DNA of 64,000 nt from Actimicrobium sp047621345 (GTDB lineage: Bacteria; Pseudomonadota; Gammaproteobacteria; Burkholderiales; Burkholderiaceae_D): contig JBLHLW010000015.1 of the NCBI GenBank assembly GCA_047621345.1, positions 1 to 64,000 of the forward strand, read 5' to 3'. The notes beneath the pieces were generated by a model that was not told the DNA's origin, did not search any database, and saw only the letters and a list, made by a program, of their open reading frames with translations. Both the position numbers and the translations under genes were made by a program. Below, in pieces: positions 7,492 to 15,637 of the stretch; the stretch's first letter is position 1, and each line of letters starts with the position of its first letter.

Positions 7492-9258
7492 TTACTTCGA
7501 AGCCACCGCCATCGCCCCCGCCAGTTTGAAGACCCAGACCGAACCACCTTGCTCCAGATAGTTGACCTTGGCCGCCACGTCACCGCCCCACAGCGGCACC
7601 GCACCGCCCCACCCCGAGACCACTGCGACATATTGCACGCCGCCATCCATCCAGGTCACCGGCGGTGCCACGACGCCAGAACCGGTCTGGAATTTCCAGA
7701 GCTCCTTGCCGGTACGCGCATCGAGGGCTTTCAGGAAGCCTTCCGGCGTGCCGTAGAACACCAGGTCGCCGGCGGTAGTCATCACGCCACCCCACAGCGG
7801 CGCAACGTTTTTGTTTTCCCAGACGATCTTGCCGGTCTTCGGATCCATCGCGCGTAGGGCTCCGATGTAGTCGTCGTTAATGGTCCGGATGGCAAAACCG
7901 GCACCCAGATAAGCGGCCCCTTTTTTGTAGCCGACCGGCTCATTCCAGATTTCCATGGCCCATTCGTTGGCCGGTACATAGAACAGGTTGGTCTTGGGAC
8001 TATAGGCCATCGGCATCTGGTTTTTGCCGCCGAGGAAAGATGGCGCGGCATACACGGTCGTGCCTTTTTTGCCATCGGCTCCTTTGGTCGGATCGCCGGG
8101 ACGACCTGCTTCGATGTAGTTCGGCCGACCGGTTTTCAGGTCGATGCTGGACGCCCAGGTGATTTTCTTGACGAAGGGAAAGGCGTTTTCGAGCTTACCG
8201 CTTTTTGCATCCAGCACGTAGAAAAATCCATTCCGGTCAGCTTTGCCGCCCATGCGCTTACCGCCCATGTCGAAGGTGATCAGTTCATTGACGCCGTCAT
8301 AATCCCAGCCGTCGTGCGGCGTGGTCTGGTAGTGCCACTTGATGTCGCCGGTCATCACGTCGAGGGCGACTGTCGATGACGAGTACAGGTTGTCACCCGG
8401 ACGCAGATGACTGTTCCATGGGGATGGATTACCTGTGCCGAAATACGCCAGGCCCGTGGTCGCGTCATACGTGCCACCTAGCCAAGTCGCAGCGCCACCA
8501 GTTTTCCAGAGTTCGCCAGGCCAGGTTTTATTGAGCGTGCCGGAAATGCCGAGTTCGGTTTTCTTGCCATCCTTGTCGTACTTGTAGCCCATGTGGCCTT
8601 CGACGGTCGGACGCATCCAGATCAATTTTCCGGTCATCGGATCGCGCGCTTCGACCCGACCCACCACACCGAATTCACCACCGGAGACACCGGTCAGCAA
8701 CATGCCTTTGGCAATCAGCGGCGCGGCGGTATTGGAATAACCGGCAGCGTAATCGTCGATTTTTTCTTTCCAGACGAGATTGCCGGTGGCCTGATCGAGT
8801 GCGACCAGTTGGGCATCAAGAGTGCTGAAGATGACGAGGTTACCGAACAAGGCAGCACCACGGTTGACGACGTCGCAGCAAGGCATGATGCCTTCCGGGA
8901 GGCGGTGCTCGTACTTCCAGATTTTCGCGCCGGTCTTCACGTCCAGCGCATAAATGCGCGAGTACGAACCGGTGACGAACATGCGTCCGTCGTGAATAAC
9001 CGGTTGAGATTCCTGACCGCGCTGTTTTTCGCCACCGAATGAAAACGACCATGCCGGTACCAGACCGCTGATGGTTTTGGTGTTGAGCTGCGTCAATGTC
9101 GAATAGCGCTGGCCCTGCGTACCCATCCCGTAGGACAGCACGTCGTTACCAGATTTTTCATCATTGGCAATCATCGCATCGGTCACATCAACGGCCTGCG
9201 CCGGGAATGCGCCGGACAGCGCGCTCACGATCAGTGTCCCCAATAATTTTTTGTACAT
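7492..9258 (-). CDS. PQQ-dependent alcohol dehydrogenase, lanthanide type
   Basis: 588 residues with signal peptide MYKKLLGTLIVSALSGAFPAQA; a periplasmic eight-bladed quinoprotein. Visible residues: vicinal Cys127-Cys128 (MPCCDVVNRG) of the disulfide ring at the active site, metal ligands Glu195 (GGEFG) and Asn277 (GTGNPSPWN), catalytic Asp319 and an extra Asp321 (GWDYDGVNE). The second Asp marks lanthanide-dependent enzymes such as XoxF, PedH and ExaF; calcium enzymes have Ala or Ser there. Length and neighbours (cytochrome c550, DUF779 plus aldehyde dehydrogenase) favour an ethanol or broad alcohol oxidiser over a strict methanol dehydrogenase. A sigma-54 promoter lies upstream. Metal dependence is inferred from the signature, not shown. 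Confidence 0.9.
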   Translation of the reverse strand: MYKKLLGTLIVSALSGAFPAQAVDVTDAMIANDEKSGNDVLSYGMGTQGQRYSTLTQLNTKTISGLVPAWSFSFGGEKQRGQESQPVIHDGRMFVTGSYSRIYALDVKTGAKIWKYEHRLPEGIMPCCDVVNRGAALFGNLVIFSTLDAQLVALDQATGNLVWKEKIDDYAAGYSNTAAPLIAKGMLLTGVSGGEFGVVGRVEARDPMTGKLIWMRPTVEGHMGYKYDKDGKKTELGISGTLNKTWPGELWKTGGAATWLGGTYDATTGLAYFGTGNPSPWNSHLRPGDNLYSSSTVALDVMTGDIKWHYQTTPHDGWDYDGVNELITFDMGGKRMGGKADRNGFFYVLDAKSGKLENAFPFVKKITWASSIDLKTGRPNYIEAGRPGDPTKGADGKKGTTVYAAPSFLGGKNQMPMAYSPKTNLFYVPANEWAMEIWNEPVGYKKGAAYLGAGFAIRTINDDYIGALRAMDPKTGKIVWENKNVAPLWGGVMTTAGDLVFYGTPEGFLKALDARTGKELWKFQTGSGVVAPPVTWMDGGVQYVAVVSGWGGAVPLWGGDVAAKVNYLEQGGSVWVFKLAGAMAVASK

Positions 9259-9336
9259 AGTCCCCTCCGGTTGAATGAAATGCGGTTCTGGCTGCGATCG
9301 GTCTGTGCCGACAAAATCAGTCCTGATGCTCTATAG

Positions 9337-9351
9337 GCAATCGGCGTGCCA
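9337..9351 (-). promoter_or_regulatory. Sigma-54 (-24/-12) promoter of PQQ dehydrogenase
   Basis: TGGCACG-CCGA-TTGC on the minus strand is an exact consensus match, and is the same 15-mer as that before the aldehyde dehydrogenase. The predicted start near 9325 leaves a leader of about 67 bases. Confidence 0.88.
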
Positions 9352-9453
9352 TCAGTAGTTGGCCTGTTTGGGCAGTGAAACCGGCCTTTTGGCACAGCGT
9401 TGTTGCGTCAAAAAAGTTCACTGTCACAAAACACCACAGCGCAACGGCTGTTG

Positions 9454-9843
9454 TTACGGACGCGTTAGCACTATCGTCTCGAGCGCAAGATTTTCTGCAT
9501 CGGTGAACAAGCGCGAGCGCGTCAGAAAACGCTTGCCGGTGCCGTTATCGAGCGAGAACATCCCGCCCATGCCGGCTACGACATCGATGATCAGCTGGGT
9601 GTGTTTCCAATAGGCGAACTGGTCATGACCCATGAAGAACGGCGTGCCGTCGAGACTGCCGAGGTAGACGTCGTCATCGCTGACCTGAAACTCGCCCTGT
9701 GCGTAGCACAGGGGTGAACTGCCGTCGCAACAACCGCCGGACTGAAAGAACATCAACTTGCCGTATTTTTCCTTCAGCGTGGCCAGAAAGGCGTGGGCGC
9801 TGTCGGTCGCAATCACGCGCTGGACTTGATCGGTCGTCATCAT
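9454..9843 (-). CDS. DUF779 family protein (aldehyde dehydrogenase partner)
   Basis: 129 residues, the whole length of the family. It carries the Cys-rich stretch SGGCCDGSSPLCYAQGEF and the HTQLIIDVVAGMGGMFSLDNGTGKRFLTRSRLF tail region, both typical of DUF779 (seen here in part). Genes of this family regularly sit beside AcoD/ExaC-type aldehyde dehydrogenases, as here, where it follows the aldehyde dehydrogenase on the same strand after 147 bp holding two REP copies. GAGGA precedes a double ATG (9843 or 9840). Its biochemical role is not established. Confidence 0.8.
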   Translation of the reverse strand: MMTTDQVQRVIATDSAHAFLATLKEKYGKLMFFQSGGCCDGSSPLCYAQGEFQVSDDDVYLGSLDGTPFFMGHDQFAYWKHTQLIIDVVAGMGGMFSLDNGTGKRFLTRSRLFTDAENLALETIVLTRP

Positions 9844-9872
9844 TTCCTCGTTAAAAAAGATCGGTGAAACGC

Positions 9873-9973
9873 ACGCATGGGCACAAAGGCGTGCCCACCC
9901 TACTTGCTATTGGAACGTGCGCGTGAGCACATTCATGCCTCGTAGAGTGGGCACGAATGTGCCCACGCGTGCG
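9873..9973. repeat. REP-like palindromes, copies 5-6
   Basis: Two copies in opposite orientation (9873-9903 and 9941-9973) occupy the gap between the aldehyde dehydrogenase and the DUF779 gene. Lying inside a likely operon, they may affect how much transcript reaches DUF779. Confidence 0.75.
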
Positions 9974-9990
9974 AACAACAACCGGTATTT

Positions 9991-11511
9991 CTAGAAAAAG
10001 CCCATCGCATTCGGGCTATAACTGACCAGCAGATTCTTGGTCTGCTGATAATGCTCCAGCATCATCTTGTGATTTTCGCGACCGATACCGGATTGCTTGT
10101 AACCACCGAACGCAGCGTGGGCCGGGTACAGGTGATAACAGTTGGTCCAGACGCGACCAGCCTGAATGCCACGACCGACACGGAAGGCGCGCGACCCATC
10201 GCGGGTCCACAGGCCCGAGCCCAAACCATACAGGGTGTCATTGGCAATCTCGAGGGCTTCGTCTTCATCCTTGAAGGTCGTGACCGAGACCACTGGCCCG
10301 AAAATCTCCTCCTGGAAAATACGCATCTTATTGTTGCCCTGAAAAATTGTCGGCTGGACGTAGTAACCGCCGGCCAGATCGCCTTCAAGCATCTTGCGCT
10401 CGCCACCGATGAGGCACTTGGCACCTTCCTGTTTGCCGATGTCCAGATAGGACAGGATTTTTTCGAGTTGCTCATGCGAAGCCTGCGCACCGATCTGCGT
10501 TGACATCTCGAACGGATTGCCTTGCTTGATGGCGGCAACGCGTTTGACGGCCCGCTCGATGAAGCGCTCGTAAATCGATTCCTGAATCAGCACGCGCGAT
10601 GGGCAAGTGCAGACTTCCCCCTGATTGAGCGCAAACATCGCGAAGCCTTCGAGGCACTTGTCGAAGAACGCATCGTCCTGATCCATCACGTCGGCGAAGA
10701 AAATATTCGGCGATTTGCCGCCCAGTTCCAGCGTGACCGGGATGATGTTTTGTGCCGCGTATTGCATGATCAGACGACCCGTACCGGTTTCGCCGGTGAA
10801 GGCGATTTTGGCGATGCGCTTGTTTGAGGCCAGCGGCTTGCCGGCTTCGAGGCCGAAACCATTGACGATATTGAGCACGCCCGGCGGCAGCAAGTCCTTG
10901 ATCAGGTCGATCCAGACCATGATCGAGGCAGGCGTCTGCTCGGCCGGTTTCAGGACAATGCAGTTACCGGCAGCCAGTGCCGGTGCCATTTTCCAGACCG
11001 CCATCAGGATCGGAAAATTCCACGGAATGATCTGGCCAACGACGCCGAGCGGCTCGTGGAAATGGTAGGCATAGGTTTCGGCGTCGATCTGCGACACGCT
11101 GCCTTCTTGGGCGCGAATGCAACCGGCGAAGTAGCGGAAATGATCGATCGCCAGGGGGATGTCGGCCAGCGTGGTTTCGCGGATCGGCTTGCCGTTGTCG
11201 ATGGTTTCGGCCAGTGCCAGCAAGCCGAGGTTGGCTTCCATGCGATCGGCAATCTTGTTGAGGATGTTGGAGCGATCGGCCAGCGAGGTTTTGCCCCATG
11301 CCGTTTTCGCGGCATGCGCGGCATCCAGCGCGAGTTCGATATCTTCGGCCGTTGAACGGGCGATTTCACAAAACGCCTTGCCGATGATCGGGCTGATGTT
11401 CTCGAAATACTCGCCCTTGACCGGCGGGACAAATTTGCCGCCGATGAAATTGTCGTAGCGGGTTGCGAAAGGATTTTTTACGCCGAGCTTGCTGAAGTCT
11501 GCCATGTTCAT
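9991..11511 (-). CDS. NAD-dependent aldehyde dehydrogenase, AcoD/ExaC type
   Basis: 506 residues from the ATG at 11511 (AGGAG seven bases upstream); an in-frame extension to 11586 overlaps the leader. It oxidises the aldehyde made by the PQQ dehydrogenase to the acid in the cytoplasm. Signatures: VTLELGGKSPNIFF with the general-base Glu, GEVCTCPSR with the catalytic Cys, and GETGTGRL in the NAD-binding region. The EVCTCPSR form with a Cys two residues before the usual position and the DUF779 neighbour are typical of the acetaldehyde dehydrogenase branch. A sigma-54 promoter with a leader of about 75 bases drives it. Confidence 0.92.
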   Translation of the reverse strand: MNMADFSKLGVKNPFATRYDNFIGGKFVPPVKGEYFENISPIIGKAFCEIARSTAEDIELALDAAHAAKTAWGKTSLADRSNILNKIADRMEANLGLLALAETIDNGKPIRETTLADIPLAIDHFRYFAGCIRAQEGSVSQIDAETYAYHFHEPLGVVGQIIPWNFPILMAVWKMAPALAAGNCIVLKPAEQTPASIMVWIDLIKDLLPPGVLNIVNGFGLEAGKPLASNKRIAKIAFTGETGTGRLIMQYAAQNIIPVTLELGGKSPNIFFADVMDQDDAFFDKCLEGFAMFALNQGEVCTCPSRVLIQESIYERFIERAVKRVAAIKQGNPFEMSTQIGAQASHEQLEKILSYLDIGKQEGAKCLIGGERKMLEGDLAGGYYVQPTIFQGNNKMRIFQEEIFGPVVSVTTFKDEDEALEIANDTLYGLGSGLWTRDGSRAFRVGRGIQAGRVWTNCYHLYPAHAAFGGYKQSGIGRENHKMMLEHYQQTKNLLVSYSPNAMGFF

Positions 11512-11596
11512 TGTCCTGCTCCTCGTTGTGGTGATGCTTTGTGGTGATGCTGTCTCTGGTTTGTTGTCCGGGTGCTTGTTGCCCATCTGGCATTGA

Positions 11597-11611
11597 GCAA
11601 TCGGCGTGCCA
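11597..11611 (-). promoter_or_regulatory. Sigma-54 (-24/-12) promoter of aldehyde dehydrogenase
   Basis: TGGCACG-CCGA-TTGC on the minus strand, identical to the element before the PQQ dehydrogenase. A dyad at 11683-11715 lies 72-118 bp upstream, the distance expected for an activator-binding site. Confidence 0.88.
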
Positions 11612-11682
11612 ACGCGCTCTCATAGGGCGCGAATTCACTGCCAAGCGGCTACTGTTTTTTTTTCGAACAGATCACCGCGAAT

Positions 11683-11715
11683 GTGTTCCAAATTGGCTCA
11701 GCCAATCTGGAACAC
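11683..11715. promoter_or_regulatory. 15-bp inverted repeat, candidate activator site
   Basis: GTGTTCCAAATTGGC and GCCAATCTGGAACAC are inverted copies with one mismatch, separated by TCA. It lies between the aldehyde dehydrogenase (minus) and cytochrome b561 (plus) genes, about 80 bp upstream of the sigma-54 promoter. It is a good candidate enhancer for the AcoR-type activator. A half-site-like GGAACA occurs near 5229 upstream of cytochrome c550, but no second full copy was seen. Confidence 0.6.
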
Positions 11716-11857
11716 CCGGACAAGCTGCGCAATCGACCGACCACGCCAATTGATCGCCGTGGTGGCTGCTACCGAAAATTCGGTGATACCCTTCGGCCCA
11801 GATGCAGGGATTTCGATCCCAACGATGCGCAACCAGAGACGAAGGAAATCCGCCACG

Positions 11858-12406
11858 ATGCCTGCCCATTACAACCGTACCGCCATCACGTTGCACTGGA
11901 TCATTGCCGCGCTATTGCTAGGCCAGTTCCTGTTCGGTTGGTATCTCGGCGACGTGCCGCGCAATACTCCCGAACGCGGCCTCTTCATCAATTTTCACAA
12001 GAGCACCGGTATCGTGATTGGCCTGCTGATCGTGTTGCGTATTGTCTGGCGTCTGACACACACCCCACCACCGCTGCCGGCGTCCACTCCGCAATGGCAA
12101 CGCCGCGCCGCCCGCATCAGCCACGGCGTGCTGTATGCCTGCATGTTGCTGATGCCGCTGTCGGGTTATCTGGCTTCGAACTTCAGCAAGCATGGTGTGA
12201 AGCTATTCAACATGGTCCGACTCGCGCCATGGGGCAGCGATGACAAGGTGATCTACACCTTCTTTAACCAGACCCACAAACTGACTGCACTCGTGCTGGG
12301 AGCTTTCGTCATCCTGCATATTCTGGCGGTCCTCAAGCATCAACTGATTGATCGCGACAACCTGATTTCCCGCATGTGGCACCGTCCCACCCGCTCACCT
12401 TTTTGA
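11858..12406 (+). CDS. Cytochrome b561 family membrane protein
   Basis: 182 residues from the ATG at 11858 (GAAGGAAA upstream). Four transmembrane helices with the family's His ligands: HYNRTAITLHWIIAALL near the start, NFHKSTGIVIG, ISHGVLYACMLLMPLSGY and FFNQTHKLTALVLGAFVILH. Such di-heme proteins exchange electrons between quinone and periplasmic partners. Next to a PQQ locus it may return electrons to the membrane pool. The beta-propeller gene starts 10 bp downstream, so the two are probably cotranscribed. Confidence 0.88.
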   Translation: MPAHYNRTAITLHWIIAALLLGQFLFGWYLGDVPRNTPERGLFINFHKSTGIVIGLLIVLRIVWRLTHTPPPLPASTPQWQRRAARISHGVLYACMLLMPLSGYLASNFSKHGVKLFNMVRLAPWGSDDKVIYTFFNQTHKLTALVLGAFVILHILAVLKHQLIDRDNLISRMWHRPTRSPF

Positions 12407-12416
12407 TTGGAATACC

Positions 12417-13364
12417 ATGTTGATTCGTCGTCTTCTGATCGCGGCCGCGATCGCTGCCACCCTGCCTGCTGCGGTACTTGCCGCCCCTTTCGCGTATGTC
12501 CCCAACGAAGGTTCCGGCACGGTCTCGGTCATCGACACTGTGACTGACAAAGTCATCGCCGACATCCCCGCCGGCAAGAAGCCACGCGGCATCGCCGCCG
12601 GTCTGGATGGCCACTGGCTGTATGTCAGCGACCAGCCCAACAGCAGCTTGCAACTGATCGATCTGCGCGAACGCAAACCGGCCGGCACCGTCGATCTGGG
12701 TGAATCGCCGGAAGGCGTGTCGATCTCGGCGGATGGCCGCTGGGTTGTCGCGGCGGTCGAGGAAAAAAATGCGATTGCCATCACCGACACGCGCACTAAC
12801 AAACTGGCGTTTTCGATTCAGGTAAAGGGAAAAAATCCCGAGCATGCGGTGTTTAGCCCGGATGGAAAACTGATTTTTGTCAGTGCCGAAGAAGGCGATG
12901 CGGTTGACGTGATCGACTTCGCCACGCGCAAGGAAGTCACGCAAATTGCGGTTGGTGCCCGTCCACGCGGCATCGGTTTTTTGCCTGACAGCAGCCGCGC
13001 CTATGTCGCTACCGAAAACAGCAATGAAGTCTTCATCATCGATGTCGCCACGCTGAAGATCATCACCAAGGTCAAGGCAGGCCTGCGCGCCAATGGCATC
13101 GCGGTCCATCCGGATGGCAGCCGGGTCTATATTTCCAATGGCGGTGACGCCAATGTATCCGTGCTCGACACCGCTACCAACACCATCATCGCCACGGTTC
13201 CGGTCGGCCAGCGTCCATGGAACATGGCCGTCACGCCCGATGGCAAAAAACTGTATGTCGCCAACGGCCGCTCGGGGACTGTGTCGGTCATCGACACGGT
13301 GTCCAATACCAAGTTGCGCGATGTGACTACCGGTAAATTGCCTTGGGGTGTGGTGATCCGTTGA
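12417..13364 (+). CDS. PQQ-catabolism-associated YVTN beta-propeller protein
   Basis: 315 residues with signal peptide MLIRRLLIAAAIAATLPAAVLA, so periplasmic. It is made of repeated YVTN/NHL-like blades: AYVPNEGSGTVSVIDT, WLYVSDQPNSSLQLIDL, VFSPDGKLIFVSAEEGDAV, AYVATENSNEVFIIDV, VYISNGGDANVSVLDT and LYVANGRSGTVSVIDT. The family recurs beside PQQ-dependent alcohol dehydrogenases. Its function is not known; it starts 10 bp after cytochrome b561. No catalytic residues can be named. Confidence 0.85.
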   Translation: MLIRRLLIAAAIAATLPAAVLAAPFAYVPNEGSGTVSVIDTVTDKVIADIPAGKKPRGIAAGLDGHWLYVSDQPNSSLQLIDLRERKPAGTVDLGESPEGVSISADGRWVVAAVEEKNAIAITDTRTNKLAFSIQVKGKNPEHAVFSPDGKLIFVSAEEGDAVDVIDFATRKEVTQIAVGARPRGIGFLPDSSRAYVATENSNEVFIIDVATLKIITKVKAGLRANGIAVHPDGSRVYISNGGDANVSVLDTATNTIIATVPVGQRPWNMAVTPDGKKLYVANGRSGTVSVIDTVSNTKLRDVTTGKLPWGVVIR

Positions 13365-13385
13365 GGTGGTTCTGGACCGTGCGTT

Positions 13386-13412
13386 CGCGTGGGCACACGT
13401 GCCCACCCTACG
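13386..13412. repeat. REP-like palindrome, copy 7
   Basis: CGCGTGGGCAC and GTGCCCACCCTACG arms with almost no spacer, between the beta-propeller gene and the PqqU-like receptor gene. In-frame translation upstream of 13441 would run through this repeat, which argues for the receptor start at 13441. Confidence 0.75.
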
Positions 13413-13440
13413 AATTTTTTTTATTTACTTTGAATCTGCC

Positions 13441-15534
13441 ATGACGAATCGTTTCAAGCTGTCCTCTTCCTTGTTATTTGACCGCCGCACTGTCGCTGCG
13501 CTTGCCGGTACGCTGGCAATGCCTTTCGTGCTGGCGCAATCGGTCACACCGGTACTCGAACCCGTCGTGGTCAGTGCCAGCCGTTCGGCGCAAACACGTT
13601 TCGATGCGCCCGCTGCCATCGACGTGGTGCAAGTCGATCCGTTCACCACGATGTCGCCGTTGGTCAACCTGTCCGAACTACTGTCGGCGGTACCGGGTCT
13701 GCAAGTACGCGAACGGCAAAATTTTGCTCAGGATTTGCAAATTTCGGTACGCGGTTTCGGCACCCGTTCCACCTTCGGCGTACGCGGCGTGCGCCTGATT
13801 GTGGATGGCATTCCAGCGACGATGCCGGATGGTCAGGGTCAGGCTGCGACCGCCAACTTGGCCGCTGCCTCGCGCATCGAAGTCTTGCGTGGGCCGATGG
13901 CGCAACTGTACGACAACGCTGCAGGCGGCGTGGTGCAGGTCTTCACCAAAAGTCCGCCGCGGGGCAATGAACCGATGACCGGATCGGTCACGGCAGGCGT
14001 CGGCTCGGATGGCCAGCGTCAGCTTGGCGCATCGATTGCCGGCGGCAACGATGTCATCGGTGGCACCTTCGACGTATCGACGTATTCGACCGATGGCTAT
14101 CGTGACCACAGCGCCGCTGAGCGCACGCAATTTTCCGGCAAGGTCGTCATGCGGCCATCGTCAGCCACCACTATCACCGGACTGGTCGGCTACTTCAACC
14201 AGCCAAGATCGCAGGATCCGGTCGGCCTGACACGCAATGCGTTCGAACAAAATCCGCGCCATGTGATCCCGGGAGCATTGTCGTTCGACACCCGCAAGAC
14301 GATCGAGCAACAGCAAGCCGGCGTCGTGGTCGAACACAAGATCGGGGCAAACGACACGCTCAATGCGCGTGTCTATTCCGGCACGCGGCAAGTGTTTCAG
14401 ACGCTGTCATTCCGGGGCGATGGCGCAACCCAGTCCGGCGGCGTGATCGACCTCGACCGCAACTATGAAGGCCTCGGCCTGAACTGGAATCACAAGACGC
14501 GCGTCAATGACTTGCCGCTGAACTGGACGCTGGGCGTCGAAGCCGACAACCTGCGCGAATTACGGCGCGGTTTCGTCAATAACAACGGTACGCCCGGTGC
14601 CCTCAAGCGCGACGAAAAGGATACGGCACGCAGCCTCGATTTCTTTGGCCAGCTGGACTGGACTTTCTCGCCGCAGTGGCGCGCTACGGCAGGCCTGCGT
14701 TCGAGCCGGGTACGCCTCGGTGTCGATGACCGTTTCGGCGCAGATGACAGCGGCAAGGTCGAGTTCAACAAGACCAGCCCGGTCGCCGGTCTGGTCTGGA
14801 GCGTTACCGACAACATCAATCTGTATGCTAATCTCGGCAAGGGCTTCGAAACCCCGACGCTGGCCGAGTCGGCTTATAGCACAGGCGGCGCCGGCCCCAA
14901 CCTTGGCTTGCGTCCGTCGACCAGTACACAAGGCGAAATTGGCGCCAAGATCAAGAGCGGCCGCCATGCCATCGACCTCGCCGTATTCGATGCCCGCAGC
15001 AAGGATGAAATCGTCCCGACCGCGACCAGCAATGGCCGCTCGATCTTCCAGAACGTCGATGGTGTGCAACGCCGTGGTATCGAATCCTCCTGGCTGGCAC
15101 GCTGGGACAACAAGCTGACCACGCGAGTAGCTTACACCTGGCTCGATGCAAGTTTCCGCGAAGCCTACACCACCAGTCCGGGCACCCGCATCGCTGCCGA
15201 CAATCGCCTGCCCGGCGCACCGGAGCATAGCCTGTACACCGAAGTGGTCTACCAGATGAACGACGCGCTCAGCGCCGGTCTCGACATGCGCGCCGAGTCG
15301 AAGGTCTTCGTCAACGACATCAACAGTGCTGCGGCACCCGGCTATGCTGTGCTCAATGCGCGTACCGGTTATGCCTTCAAGGTCGGGGCCGCCAACCTGT
15401 TCCTGTTCGGTCGCATCAACAATCTGCTCGACAAGCAGTATGCCGGTTCGGTCATCGTCAATGACGGCAATGGACGGTTCTATGAGGCGGCCGCAGGACG
15501 GCAAGTGTTTGTTGGCTTGCGGGCTGCGCTGTAA
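13441..15534 (+). CDS. pqqU: TonB-dependent receptor, PqqU (YncD)-like
   Basis: 697 residues from the ATG at 13441; no strong ribosome site is visible. Signal peptide, a Ton-box-like PVVVSAS, plug domain and 22-strand-type barrel follow. The plug carries PGLQVRERQNFAQDLQIS, VRGFGTRSTFGVRG and VDGIPATMPDGQGQ, and the C-terminus has DKQYAGSVIVNDGNGRFYE. From memory these match E. coli YncD almost residue for residue; YncD is the outer-membrane importer of PQQ, renamed PqqU. Placement beside a PQQ enzyme and PQQ-associated genes supports cofactor uptake. Lanthanide-chelate receptors are the main alternative, but the sequence resembles YncD more. No pqq biosynthesis gene lies in the window. Confidence 0.85.
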   Translation: MTNRFKLSSSLLFDRRTVAALAGTLAMPFVLAQSVTPVLEPVVVSASRSAQTRFDAPAAIDVVQVDPFTTMSPLVNLSELLSAVPGLQVRERQNFAQDLQISVRGFGTRSTFGVRGVRLIVDGIPATMPDGQGQAATANLAAASRIEVLRGPMAQLYDNAAGGVVQVFTKSPPRGNEPMTGSVTAGVGSDGQRQLGASIAGGNDVIGGTFDVSTYSTDGYRDHSAAERTQFSGKVVMRPSSATTITGLVGYFNQPRSQDPVGLTRNAFEQNPRHVIPGALSFDTRKTIEQQQAGVVVEHKIGANDTLNARVYSGTRQVFQTLSFRGDGATQSGGVIDLDRNYEGLGLNWNHKTRVNDLPLNWTLGVEADNLRELRRGFVNNNGTPGALKRDEKDTARSLDFFGQLDWTFSPQWRATAGLRSSRVRLGVDDRFGADDSGKVEFNKTSPVAGLVWSVTDNINLYANLGKGFETPTLAESAYSTGGAGPNLGLRPSTSTQGEIGAKIKSGRHAIDLAVFDARSKDEIVPTATSNGRSIFQNVDGVQRRGIESSWLARWDNKLTTRVAYTWLDASFREAYTTSPGTRIAADNRLPGAPEHSLYTEVVYQMNDALSAGLDMRAESKVFVNDINSAAAPGYAVLNARTGYAFKVGAANLFLFGRINNLLDKQYAGSVIVNDGNGRFYEAAAGRQVFVGLRAAL

Positions 15535-15637
15535 GGCTCAGACGTATTTGATGGGCGGGTTGGTGCTTGGTCTCGCACAGGCATCACGCTCATCGCTACC
15601 TGCATGAATATGAGTGTTTGGAGGCGCCTGACTCGCG

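Noticed and set aside
12333..13406. 357-codon minus-strand frame
   Set aside because: Lies opposite the beta-propeller gene, whose repeats and signal peptide are clear.
14560..15504. 314-codon minus-strand frame
   Set aside because: Antisense to the PqqU-like receptor; no family features.
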